The translations under genes and the position numbers were made by a program. A stretch of 22,115 nt of DNA, from contig JBOGJO010000348.1 of the NCBI GenBank assembly GCA_050747885.1, forward strand, positions 1-22,115, written 5' to 3'. The notes under the pieces are model-generated. The model ran no database searches. It was not told the origin of the DNA and saw nothing but the letters and a program-made list of their open reading frames with translations. Numbering within the stretch: the stretch's first letter is position 1; every line of letters begins with the position of its first letter. Below are positions 1 to 7,800 of the stretch, one piece after another. The stretch is from CAWEYG01 sp050747885. Lineage in GTDB: Bacteria > Acidobacteriota > Thermoanaerobaculia > UBA5066 > DATFVB01.

Positions 1-485
1 AGCCCGTTGGCGGGCTCGTCGAGGATCAGCACCCGCGGCTCCCCGAGGAGGGCCTGCGCAATTCCGAGCCGCTGTCGCATGCCGAGGGAGTACGTCGAGA
101 CCCTTTCATCCAGACGCTCGTCGATTCGGGTCAGACGGGCCAGCTCCCCGATCTGCGAGCGAGCGTGCGGACTCACCATGGCCGCGAAGACCTCGAGGTT
201 CTCGCGACCCGTGAGCGCGCGGTAGAGGTCCGGAGCCTCGATGATGGCCCCGACGTGGCGCATCGCTTTCTCGAAGTGCCGGGAGAGGTCGATCCCCTCG
301 ATGGTCACCGTTCCCGAATCGGGGCGAATCAGCCCGGTGAGCATCCGGATGGTGGTCGTCTTGCCGGCGCCGTTGGGTCCGAGAAACCCGAAGACCTCGG
401 CGGGCTCCAGGCGGAAGCTCACGTCCGAGACGACGACGCGCCGGCCGAGAGTCTTCGTGAGGCCGTTCGCCGAGAGGGGAGCCAT
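1..485 (-). CDS. ABC transporter ATP-binding protein, BcrA-type (3' part cut by window edge)
   Basis: ATPase subunit of an ABC exporter; it would power an ABC-2 permease encoded beyond the window edge. The reading frame starts at the ATG complementary to 483-485 and stays open to base 1, giving about 161 residues. Seen in order: Walker A GPNGAGKTT (residues 36-44), the signature YSLGMRQR, and Walker B VLILDEP, with the end of the protein outside the window. The YSLGMRQR form of the signature is usual in BcrA/CcmA-like multidrug or peptide exporters. A -10-like TAACAT lies 8 nt before the ATG and no Shine-Dalgarno is visible, so the message may be leaderless. It is divergent from the GDSL gene with only 24 bp between starts. 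The substrate cannot be told. Confidence 0.93.
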   Translation of the reverse strand, partial: MAPLSANGLTKTLGRRVVVSDVSFRLEPAEVFGFLGPNGAGKTTTIRMLTGLIRPDSGTVTIEGIDLSRHFEKAMRHVGAIIEAPDLYRALTGRENLEVFAAMVSPHARSQIGELARLTRIDERLDERVSTYSLGMRQRLGIAQALLGEPRVLILDEPANG

Positions 486-493
486 CGTCGATA

Positions 494-499
494 ATGTTA
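494..499 (-). promoter_or_regulatory. Putative -10 box (TAACAT) of the ABC ATPase gene
   Basis: TAACAT, preceded by GG, ends 8 nt before the start codon at 485. The same octamer GGTAACAT serves as a plausible -10 of the tRNA-Ser gene in this window. No clear -35 was found. Inferred from position and similarity only. Confidence 0.45.
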
Positions 500-509
500 C
501 CGGAAGCAC

Positions 510-1259
510 ATGAGGATGTTCTGGCGGCGAGTGCCCCTGTTCGTTTCGATTCTCCCGGGAGCGATCCTGCTCTGGGGATTTCGTGAAGCCCTCCGGCCCG
601 CGCGGGGAATGCCGCCCGCGGCCGCGCCGGCCGCCGCGGTCGAGACGATGCGGCCGGGGGTGTTCCTTCTTCTGGGGCTCGGCGACTCGCTGACCCGCGG
701 AGCCGGAGAGGGCCCCGGCTACGCCGCGGACGTCGCGGAGAAGCTCAAAAAATCCCACCCGGGCCTGCGCCTGGAGAACCTTGCCGTGGACGGCCTCGAG
801 ACGGTGGGATTGAAGGAAGTGCTGGCGCACCCCCATGCGCGAGCCCTCGTTTCCGCGGCCGGAGCAATTCTGCTTTCGATCGGAGGCAATGACCTCTCCC
901 ATTCGGTCCCCCGCGAAAGCCTCGCGGCGCTGCCGGACGAGGTCCTTCGGTCGCGCGAGCAGATGGAGAAGAACCTCGACGAGGCCCTGACGACGATGCG
1001 CTCGTTGAATGCTTCCGCGCCGATCGTGGTGCTGGGGCTCTACAACCCGTTCTCTTCCTCCTCGTCGGGGGACCTCGGCTCGGCCGTCATCGCCGATTGG
1101 AATGCCGCGATCGAGAAGATCGCGCTGCGCCACCGAGCCGCGAGCGTGCCGATCTTCGACCTGTTCGAGCGGCGGCCGGGCCGGCTTTCGCCGGACCGGT
1201 TCCATCCGAACCGGCAAGGGTACGAGTTGATCGCGGACCGGGTGATGCAGGCGCTCTGA
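510..1259 (+). CDS. SGNH/GDSL-family hydrolase (lipase/esterase-like)
   Basis: Predicted serine esterase or lysophospholipase-like enzyme of the SGNH superfamily, 249 residues. Block I is GLGDSLTRG with nucleophile Ser60; block II has Asn90 (LENLAVDG); block III is GGND (Asn127); block V is DRFH with Asp229 and His232 as the rest of the triad. All four blocks are present, so it should be active. The N-terminus has a hydrophobic stretch (residues 8-24) after basic residues, which suggests a membrane anchor or uncleaved signal, followed by an Ala/Pro-rich linker, so the catalytic domain probably faces outside the cytoplasm. Start at 510 is preceded by GGAAG; an ATG at 516 is an alternative. Substrate unknown (acyl ester is a family inference). 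Confidence 0.9.
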   Translation: MRMFWRRVPLFVSILPGAILLWGFREALRPARGMPPAAAPAAAVETMRPGVFLLLGLGDSLTRGAGEGPGYAADVAEKLKKSHPGLRLENLAVDGLETVGLKEVLAHPHARALVSAAGAILLSIGGNDLSHSVPRESLAALPDEVLRSREQMEKNLDEALTTMRSLNASAPIVVLGLYNPFSSSSSGDLGSAVIADWNAAIEKIALRHRAASVPIFDLFERRPGRLSPDRFHPNRQGYELIADRVMQAL

Positions 1260-1487
1260 GGCCTCGTCTTCAAGCGCGGGACCTGCCGCGGGGTCACAGG
1301 CGGCTCCCGAGAGGAGCGTATGTTTTTTCGCTGAATCAGCGTCGCTTCGGCGAGGAATCGTGTCGCGAAAAAACTTGCCCGAGGGGCGCGCTGGGACGGA
1401 TGCCACAGTCGGGCGCGCCGCGTCTCCTCGAGGGGGCTGCCGAAGACCCCGGGGCAGGCGGGTCCCCGCTTGCAGACGAGCGATCGC
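1260..1487. other. Intergenic region without a recognised gene
   Basis: This is a 228-bp gap between the convergent GDSL and SDR genes. It contains a small perfect dyad (CGCTGA-A-TCAGCG) after a run of T, a short TCGC-TTCG-GCGA hairpin and a 7-bp GGCGCGC inverted repeat with a 21-nt loop. None is followed by a T tract on the correct strand, so I do not call a terminator. Confidence 0.4.
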
Positions 1488-2222
1488 TCAGGGCTGGATC
1501 GTCACGCGCGTGCCGCCGTAGATCTCGATCGAAGCGCCGGTGATTCCCGCCGCCTCGTCGGAGGCGAGCCACAGCACGGCCGAGGCGACGTCCCGAGGGC
1601 GGAGTTTCTCCGCGAGGGGAGCTTTTCGGGGGAGCGATTCCTCGTCAGGCTCCTTGTTGTTCGTGCTGCCCGGGCAGACCGCGTTGACGGTCACGTTGTG
1701 CTCGCGCAATTCCTTCGCCAGGGATTGGGTGAATCCGATGAGGCCGAATTTCGCGGCACAGTGGGCCGAGAGATTGGCGTCGCCGTGCAGGCCATGGATC
1801 GAAGAGACGTTGACGATCCGGCCGCTCATCCTCGACGCCATCTCCGGAACGACGGCCCGGCAGAAGTTGTATGCGCCGGTCAGGTTCGTCGCGATGACGC
1901 GGTCCCATTCCTCGGGGACGAGTTTCAGGAAGGGCCTCCAGAGGAAGATGCCGGCGTTGTTGACCAGCGCGTCGGCGGGCCCGGAATGGGCGCGGGCGCG
2001 GGCGACGGCCGCTTCCACCTGGTCCCGGCTCGCCACGTCGCAGGGGTAGGCGGCGAGCGAGCCGCGCGGGCCGCCCGTCGTTTCTCGGGGCGTCTCGGCG
2101 AGGCCGGCCGTGCGTGAAAATACGGAAACTCGGGCGCCTTCCGAAGAGAAGGCCGCCGCTATCGCGCGGCCGATGCCGCGCCCTCCTCCGGTCACCAGGA
2201 CATGTTTCCCTTCGAAGCGCAT
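1488..2222 (-). CDS. Short-chain dehydrogenase/reductase with His in place of catalytic Tyr
   Basis: Classical SDR fold, 244 residues, expected NAD(P)-dependent oxidoreductase. The cofactor motif TGGGRGIG is at residues 11-18, NNAG at 88-91, the active-site Asn113 lies in ATNLTG, and catalytic Ser141 lies in VNVSS. The YxxxK motif reads HCAAK: His154 replaces Tyr (codon CAC where TAC would be Tyr) and Lys158 is kept. This suggests altered or lost activity, or a sequence error. A longer open frame upstream of this start lies antisense to neighbouring genes and is not coding. The ATG at 2222 overlaps by one base the stop of the gene before it, so the two are translationally coupled. The substrate is unknown; a FabG-like or sugar/alcohol dehydrogenase role would be usual. 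Confidence 0.9.
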   Translation of the reverse strand: MRFEGKHVLVTGGGRGIGRAIAAAFSSEGARVSVFSRTAGLAETPRETTGGPRGSLAAYPCDVASRDQVEAAVARARAHSGPADALVNNAGIFLWRPFLKLVPEEWDRVIATNLTGAYNFCRAVVPEMASRMSGRIVNVSSIHGLHGDANLSAHCAAKFGLIGFTQSLAKELREHNVTVNAVCPGSTNNKEPDEESLPRKAPLAEKLRPRDVASAVLWLASDEAAGITGASIEIYGGTRVTIQP

Positions 2223-2692
2223 CAAGCCCGGCCCAGCTCGCGGAAGAGCGCGGGCGAGAAAAACGCGGCCGCGCGCCCGCCGGAAAATCGAGCGCCGCTC
2301 GAGATCGAGACGGACCCTTCGCCGCGAAGGGGGCGATCCTCTTTCACGCCGACGACCTGCAGCGGAAAAATTCGCTTGTCCGGGCAGGCCCGGGAAACTC
2401 GCGCCCTTCCGGCGCGGGCCCGGATAGAAATGGCCATTCCCGCATCGAGAAAGAGGAGTGTCGCTCCCCGGCGGCGGATCAGGTTCGCTTCGGTTCGCGA
2501 CCCGCCCGAAACGGCCACGGCGAATCGGGCGCGGGACAGGGCTCGGACCTCCGAAAACGTCAGCAGCGTTGCGCGAGGAGCGCCTCCGGGGTCGCAGGTC
2601 AGGAGGGGGAGAATGAGCCTTCGCCGCAGGCGGAAACCCGCTCCGCCGAGCAGCCGCGAGAGGTTCTCCGGGATCCGGCCGAGGTCTTCCAC
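2222..2692 (-). CDS. Putative PNPOx-like (split beta-barrel) flavin-binding protein
   Basis: This is a 156-residue protein starting at GTG (2692). The segment around residues 26-95 (PLLTCDPGGAPRATLLTF, then TEANLIRRRGATLLF) resembles the FMN-binding split barrel of pyridoxamine-phosphate-oxidase-like proteins; this is recognition by eye and not secure. It is coupled to the SDR by a one-base stop/start overlap, so the two probably act together. TAAGAT with an upstream TG sits 6 nt before the GTG, and there is no Shine-Dalgarno, which fits a leaderless start. It is divergent from the gene at 2745. The function is inferred only. Confidence 0.65.
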   Translation of the reverse strand: MEDLGRIPENLSRLLGGAGFRLRRRLILPLLTCDPGGAPRATLLTFSEVRALSRARFAVAVSGGSRTEANLIRRRGATLLFLDAGMAISIRARAGRARVSRACPDKRIFPLQVVGVKEDRPLRGEGSVSISSGARFSGGRAAAFFSPALFRELGRA

Positions 2693-2698
2693 AAAAAA

Positions 2699-2704
2699 AT
2701 CTTA
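2699..2704 (-). promoter_or_regulatory. Putative -10 box (TAAGAT) of the PNPOx-like/SDR operon
   Basis: On the minus strand TGC-TAAGAT is followed by six T residues and then the GTG start. The TG one base upstream makes an extended -10. A good -35 is not visible. Confidence 0.5.
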
Positions 2705-2732
2705 GCACGGCGATTCGTTTCCCCTTCGGCGC

Positions 2733-2738
2733 TAGAAT
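2733..2738 (+). promoter_or_regulatory. Putative -10 box (TAGAAT), leaderless start
   Basis: GC-TAGAAT ends 6 nt before the ATG at 2745, so transcription would begin at or next to the start codon. No Shine-Dalgarno is present. It is back to back with the -10 of the divergent operon. Confidence 0.5.
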
Positions 2739-2744
2739 TGAATC

Positions 2745-3494
2745 ATGAAGAACAAGGTGGCGGCGGCGGTCTTTTTGAGTTCGGCGGCGCTTGTTTTCGC
2801 CGGTCGGGACCCGAAAGCGGTTTCTGTGGCGGATGCGATGATTTCCGCAATGGGAGGGAAGGCCGGCTGGGAGAAGGCGCGGTTCCTGCGTTTCGACTTC
2901 ACGGTCGTGCGCGACGGAAAGAAAGTCGCCACCTTCTCGCACTGGTGGGACCGCGACGACGGCCGCTACCGGGTCGAGGGCGTCGATTCGAAGACGGGCC
3001 CCTGGAAGGCTTATTTCAACGTTCAGACGAGAGCGGGCGATTTTTTCGTCAACGGAGCGCGCACGGAAGGAACGGCGAAGACCGAAGGCCTCGAGAATGC
3101 CTACGGGCGATTCATCAACGACACGTACTGGCTGCTCGCGCCCTGGAAGGTGTTCGACCCGGGAGTGAACCTGGAATACGTGGGGCCGGTGAAGACGGCC
3201 GCGGGCCAGGATTGCGACGAGATCAAGCTTTCCTTCGACAACGTCGGCCTGACTCCGCGGGACGTTTACTGGATGGATATCGACCGCTCCACGCACCTTC
3301 TCGACCAGTGGAAATACATCCTGAACGGGGGATCCGGTCCGGCGACCGTGGTGGCGTGGAAGGACTGGCGCCGATTCGGGCCGATCGAGCTCTCGACGTC
3401 GAAACCGATGGCGGCAAAACCGGTGGAGATCCGCTTCGAGAACGTGTCGGTTTCCGAGGTTCCCGATGACGCGTCGCTGACTCCCCCGAAATAG
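2745..3494 (+). CDS. Exported LolA/LppX-like protein of unknown function
   Basis: This is a 249-residue protein with a clear signal peptide (MKNKVAAAVFLSSAALVFA, cut near residue 19-20). The mature part begins with a short helix (VADAMISAMGGKAGWEKA) and continues as alternating beta strands rich in Trp and Tyr (FSHWWDRDDGRYRVE, DTYWLLAPWKVFD, DVYWMDIDRSTHLLDQWKY). This pattern is typical of periplasmic LolA/LppX-like half-barrels that carry or sense lipids, common in Acidobacteriota and Bacteroidetes; that assignment is an inference from the pattern. It stands alone on the plus strand with its own promoter and is followed by a 308-bp gap containing a possible small gene. Substrate unknown. 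Confidence 0.85.
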   Translation: MKNKVAAAVFLSSAALVFAGRDPKAVSVADAMISAMGGKAGWEKARFLRFDFTVVRDGKKVATFSHWWDRDDGRYRVEGVDSKTGPWKAYFNVQTRAGDFFVNGARTEGTAKTEGLENAYGRFINDTYWLLAPWKVFDPGVNLEYVGPVKTAAGQDCDEIKLSFDNVGLTPRDVYWMDIDRSTHLLDQWKYILNGGSGPATVVAWKDWRRFGPIELSTSKPMAAKPVEIRFENVSVSEVPDDASLTPPK

Positions 3495-3544
3495 GAACGA
3501 CGCGGGGAGGGATTGCTCCGTAAAGACCTCGAGAGGCATGTCGA

Positions 3545-3793
3545 TTGCATGCCTGCGGGTGGAAAATGCAGATTTCTCCTCCGGGTTCCTGCGGAAGGTT
3601 TCATCTCCGGGACGGTCGCAAGCTCGTCTTCTATCCGGTTCGACGGTCCGGCCTGAGTCGGCGGATGGGAGAGGTGATCGCGCTCGCGTTCGTGCTGCTC
3701 GCCGCCGCGCTGGCTGCGACCCTGCTCGCCTCGACCCGGGTTCCCCGCCGGCCGGCTCACAACGGCATCGAGGTTTCGCGATCCGGTAGGTAG
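3545..3793 (+). CDS. Possible small single-pass membrane protein
   Basis: This 82-codon frame fills most of the gap between the LolA-like gene and the esterase. Residues 41-62 (GEVIALAFVLLAAALAATLLAS) form a convincing transmembrane segment, with basic residues before it (RRSGLSRR) that predict the N-terminus inside. Third codon positions are GC-rich in the second half, as in real genes here. The start is uncertain: ATG 3545 has GAGAGG eight bases upstream, and ATG 3566 is an alternative. The overlapping frame at 3538-3789 is Arg-rich with no structure and is rejected. No family recognised. Confidence 0.45.
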   Translation: MHACGWKMQISPPGSCGRFHLRDGRKLVFYPVRRSGLSRRMGEVIALAFVLLAAALAATLLASTRVPRRPAHNGIEVSRSGR

Positions 3794-3796
3794 ACT
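3791..3796 (+). promoter_or_regulatory. Putative -10 box (TAGACT) of the esterase gene
   Basis: GG-TAGACT ends 6 nt before the ATG at 3803; no Shine-Dalgarno intervenes. It also contains the stop codon of the small upstream frame (TAG at 3791). Spacing is identical to that at 2745 and 10840. Confidence 0.5.
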
Positions 3797-3802
3797 CGAG
3801 CG

Positions 3803-4675
3803 ATGAGCCGAAGCGCAACCGCGATCGCCGCCGCGCTGGCCCTCGCGGCTCTGTGCGAAGGGTCGCCGCCCCCGGGTCTGGAGAGATCGTTTGCGAGCCC
3901 CTGCCTCCCTCGACCAGCCGTGTATTCGGTTTTCCTTCCGCCGGATTATTTTTCGACTTCGCGCTCGTACCCCGTTCTCTACTTTCTGCACGACGGCTTC
4001 GGCGACCACCGCGTGCTCTCGCGCCACGGCGTGACGGAGAGGCTGGCATCGGCGATGAAGGCGGGTTCCCTTCCGGAGTTTCTCGTCGTCTCCCCGGAAG
4101 GTCGTCGGTCGTGGTTCTCGAATTTTCACGACGGGTCGAGCCGGTACGAGGATCTCGTCGCGGAAGACCTCCGGCGCGAAGTCGAACGCCGCTTTCGCGT
4201 CCTCCCGGGCCGAGAGAACCGCGGCATCACCGGGATTTCCATGGGGGGCTACGGCGCGGTGAAGATCGCGCTTCATCACCCGGACGAGTACGGTTCCGTC
4301 TCGTCGCTTTCGGGGGCGATCATCCCCATGGGATGGGAAGACATCCGCGTCATGTTCTTCCTGGCACGCCGGCAGCTCCATCGCGTGTTCGGGAGCTCGC
4401 CTGCGGACAATTCGCTCGCCGAAAACGACGTCTGGAAGATCGTTCAGGCCGGAGGAGACTGGCACGATCCCTTCGACGTTTTCCTCCTCGCGGGAACGCA
4501 GGACAAGTATCACCTCGACCACGTCGCGGCGCAGTACGCCGATTTCCTGAACCGGCACGGCATTCGCGCGGCCGCGCGCCTCGAGCCGGGGACTCACGAT
4601 TGGCCCTTCTGGTCGAAGGCGTTCCTGGAAATTGCCGCGTGGCACGGGGCGAAATTCCTCAGCGCCGAGCACTGA
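3803..4675 (+). CDS. Exported alpha/beta-hydrolase, putative esterase (Fes/EstD family)
   Basis: This 290-residue protein has a hydrophobic N-terminal signal (residues 6-18). The alpha/beta-hydrolase core has an oxyanion region VLYFLHDGFGD (58-68), the nucleophile elbow GISMGGYGAV with Ser146, the acid Asp234 (LLAGTQDKYHLD) and His265 (EPGTHDWPFW), so the triad is complete. The family (PF00756) includes feruloyl esterases, S-formylglutathione hydrolase and mycolyltransferases; which of these applies cannot be told. An AALC near the N-terminus is a poor lipobox, so a free exported enzyme is more likely than a lipoprotein. A broken relic of the C-terminal 40 residues of a related enzyme lies at 7943-8063, beyond the large gene that follows. 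Confidence 0.92.
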   Translation: MSRSATAIAAALALAALCEGSPPPGLERSFASPCLPRPAVYSVFLPPDYFSTSRSYPVLYFLHDGFGDHRVLSRHGVTERLASAMKAGSLPEFLVVSPEGRRSWFSNFHDGSSRYEDLVAEDLRREVERRFRVLPGRENRGITGISMGGYGAVKIALHHPDEYGSVSSLSGAIIPMGWEDIRVMFFLARRQLHRVFGSSPADNSLAENDVWKIVQAGGDWHDPFDVFLLAGTQDKYHLDHVAAQYADFLNRHGIRAAARLEPGTHDWPFWSKAFLEIAAWHGAKFLSAEH

Positions 4676-4694
4676 GAGGGGCTAATTTCCACCT

Positions 4695-4708
4695 GATGCA
4701 ATTGCATC
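4695..4708. promoter_or_regulatory. 14-bp perfect palindrome, possible operator
   Basis: GATGCAATTGCATC is a perfect palindrome. It sits inside a second dyad, CCTGAT (4692-4697) with ATCAGG (4710-4715). There is no T tract, so it is more likely a protein-binding site than a terminator. It lies 130 bp before the 4838 gene and just upstream of a TATGCT -10 candidate (4731-4736). Confidence 0.4.
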
Positions 4709-4776
4709 GATCAGGGAACTCAGAAGAGCGTATGCTGAATTCACCGTAAATCAGAACGGCTGGCTCTCCCGACCCT

Positions 4777-4788
4777 TCAGACGTCTGA
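4777..4788. promoter_or_regulatory. 12-bp perfect palindrome, possible operator
   Basis: TCAGACGTCTGA is a perfect palindrome located between a -10-like TATGCT (4731-4736) and the start at 4838, that is, inside the presumed 5' leader. It could be a regulator site. The role is inferred from symmetry and place only. Confidence 0.35.
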
Positions 4789-4837
4789 TCTGTCGAGGGA
4801 GGTCGTCGCCTTGATTCGACGGGGCACAGGAGGGGTC

Positions 4838-7800
4838 ATGTCGAATCGGCGTCTTTCCGTTGTCCTTGTTTTGTCGATTTGCGCGATGACTTTCACGATC
4901 GCCGCCGGTGCCGGGTCGTCTTTCTGTCCTGCCAACGCGTTCCCGATTGCGAATTCCAGCCAACAGGAGCTCAGCTTTGGCGTCGCTTTCGACGGGACGA
5001 ACTTCCTGGTGGGAATTCAGGGCGATGCGATCGATCGCCACGACATCGGTGGGCAGTTCGTGTCCCCGGCGGGGACGCTCGTGGGTTCGCGCATTCGGAC
5101 CGGACGGACGGGCGGGGCTCCCTCTGTAGCATTCGGCGGCACGAGCTACCTCCTCGTGTGGCCGGACGACGCCTATCCCGGGCCCGACGCCGTGTACGGC
5201 ATGTTCGTCAGCACCGCCGGAGCCCCGCTCGGCAGCCCCTTTGTCATCAGCCAGGGATCGCAGGCGGAAGAACCGGCGGGCGTCGCCTTTGATGGGACGA
5301 GGTTTTTGGTCGCATACACGGTCGGGTCAAATGACCCGTCGGCAGTGTCCCGACTGGCTGCCCGGTTCGTGGCGTCGGGCGGCGCCGTCGGGGCCGAGAT
5401 GACTCTCGCCTCCAACGTGCCGTCGAAGATCTTATCGAGCGTGGCGTTCAACGGTTCCAACTACCTCGTGGCCTGGACGGAACACATTGGCGTTAACCAG
5501 AACATCATCCAGGGGCGGCTGGTCTCGAAGGCGGGCGATTTTTCGGGTGTTATCACGATCGACCCGGAAATTTCGCCGAACGCGATGCCCCTTTCCGCGA
5601 TTGCGGCAGGAACGGACTTTCTGGTGGCTTTTGGCTACGAAACCTCGCCTGGAAACGGAAATCCCGCCTGGGAGGTCCGCGGCCGCGTCGTCACGGGCTT
5701 GGGAGCTGTCGATGCGCCGGTGTTCACGATTGCCGGCGGACCCGGCCCGAGGTTCCCTACGATCGCCTTCGACGGTAGCCGCTGCCTCGTGGCGTGGACC
5801 GAGGTGAGCGACCCCGCCAACTGGGACGTCGTCGGCCGCTTCCTCAGTGCGACGGGAACGCCGCTGGGCGAGTCGTTCAACATCACCCCCTGCCCGGGAA
5901 ACCAGGGGCTCTCTCCGGTCGCCTTCGGTGGCGGCAAGTTCCTCGTGATGTGGGACGACGGAATCACGAACACGGCCGGGAACCCGCAGCTCAATGAATT
6001 GGGGTTTGGCGACGTAGGCGGGACGTTCATCGCGGCTCCGGCTGGTTGTCCGCGTGGGTGCGTGGCTTCGGTCATCGAGCCGCCGGTCGCTCCGGTGAAC
6101 GGCCGGGGGCTTACTCAGCCTCACATCGATTCCCTGAGCACGACCGCAGCCTCGCCATTTTCGCTCCTCACGATCAGCGGATCGGGTTTTGATCTACCGG
6201 CTGCACTGACTGTTCGGTTCTCTGACAGCCTCGGATTCGCGGTGGGCGTCCCCCTGGTCGCGGCGACGTCAACAAGTCTGACTGTCGCCATTCCGCCGTA
6301 CCTGGATCCGCAGACGGGATCGATTGCGTCCGGGAACGTCAACGTGCGGGTCGTTCGGTCCGCCGGAACCACGAGCGTTTCGTCCAACGTTGTCGGAGGG
6401 TTTCAGATACAAGGCCTTCCCGTCCCCAATGCGCCCGCAGGCGCCATCACGCTGAGCCTGTTGAAAGCCACCGTCGGCGCGGCACAGGCACTCGAGAACG
6501 ATGTGAACGGGACATCTCTGAACACCCCTGCCCTGAGGGCAGCTCTCTCGAACGAGATCAGCTCGTTGACTCCCTTCATCGCGAGTGTCGATGACGTTGT
6601 GAAGAATCCAAGTCACAGCTTTTCTCTCGGCACGGTTGGAGGAAGCGATGTCGCCGTGACCTCCTCGCGGCTGCGAACAGCGGATCAGATGCTTATCGGC
6701 ATGGCCATGGCGATCGGGACGACGAGTGAATTCAGCCTCTTGAACGAGAGGTCATCGTTACTGTCGGGTCCGCGAAGGCTTGCCTCCGCAAGCGCCTGCA
6801 TGGGGTCCGAAGCTGGTCTGTTTGCCACAGCAGGGTTGCAGTACTCTCCCCAGCTGAACGACGATGCGTCGAATCTTGTCTCTGCCTCGGAGACGTCGGC
6901 CGTCTGTAGTTCCGCCGCCGCTTTTGATCTCGGGTACACGGTTGTCGCCGCCGCCGGAGCGGTTGGAATTGGCCTGACGGTCCTCACCGTGACCGCGATT
7001 GCGGCTCCCGAAATCGCTTTTGCCGCGGTCGCGCTTCCATCGGCGGCTCTGCTCGCCGTAACCATCGAGGGAGCCGGGGGAATGATCGCGGTGGGAGGCG
7101 CACTGAACCAAACCACACCGGGAGCCGTCGAGCTGGTTCAAGGCGGCGCTGAGAAAATCAATGAGCTCATGCTGGGGACCCTGAAGGTATTCCTTCCGCA
7201 AACGGTTAGCGCGGTGATCTTGACAGCTCTCGGCGCCAATTCACTCATCGAAGCGTTCACATCCGCTCCTCCTTTGGGATCGAGTGGCGGAGTCTGTACC
7301 TATTCACTCTCGCCCGCGGGAAATTCCCTTGGAGCCGAGGGAGGCGGTGGCGCGGTCACAGTCATGGCAGGCTCCGGCTGTGCGTGGGCTTCGGCGAGCA
7401 ATTCGAGTTGGATCGAAATCACGTCGGGCAGCAGCGGGACCGGAATCGGCACGCTCGGCTATTTCGTGGCGGCCAATGGCGATGGCATCCAGCGAACCGG
7501 CACGATGACGGTCGCGGGGCAGGCGTTTACCGTCACACAGGCGGGCGCCTCGGCATCGCCCTTCGACGGGTCCTATTTGGGCAGCTATGTGGGCACGTAT
7601 TATCCTGGCGGCGGGTCTGCCTCTCCCATCTCGGGCCTTCTCGCTTTCACAGACGCCAACGGTGTGATCTCCGAGACACAACCTGATTCCGGCAGCGGCA
7701 CCCTGTCCAGCGCCGGGTCCGCCGACTTTGGCGGCGCCGATGGCAACAACGGCACTTGCACCTTTACCGGGAACTTCGTAGCTTCCGGCACCGGGGGCGT

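Noticed and set aside
1385..1419. GGCGCGC inverted repeat with 21-nt loop as a terminator
   Set aside because: No T tract on either side and a long loop; could be chance in GC-rich DNA.
2114..3469. Plus-strand 451-codon open frame
   Set aside because: It crosses the antisense SDR/PNPOx region and another frame of the LolA-like gene; composition is that of a GC-rich shadow.
3803..3862. Lipobox at AALC in the esterase
   Set aside because: Leu at the position before Cys does not fit the lipobox (Gly/Ala expected); an ordinary signal peptide is more likely.
2223..4049. Long minus-strand open extension upstream of the SDR start
   Set aside because: It is antisense to the 2745 gene and the esterase, Arg/Pro-rich and low in pattern; the SDR begins with its normal motif at 2222.
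3266..4672. Minus-strand 468-codon open frame antisense to the esterase
   Set aside because: Arg/Glu-rich shadow; the esterase on the plus strand has a full catalytic triad.
1313..4736. Similar GAGCGTATG sequence near 1316-1323 and 4726-4733
   Set aside because: Only about nine bases are shared and the flanks differ, too short to call a repeat.
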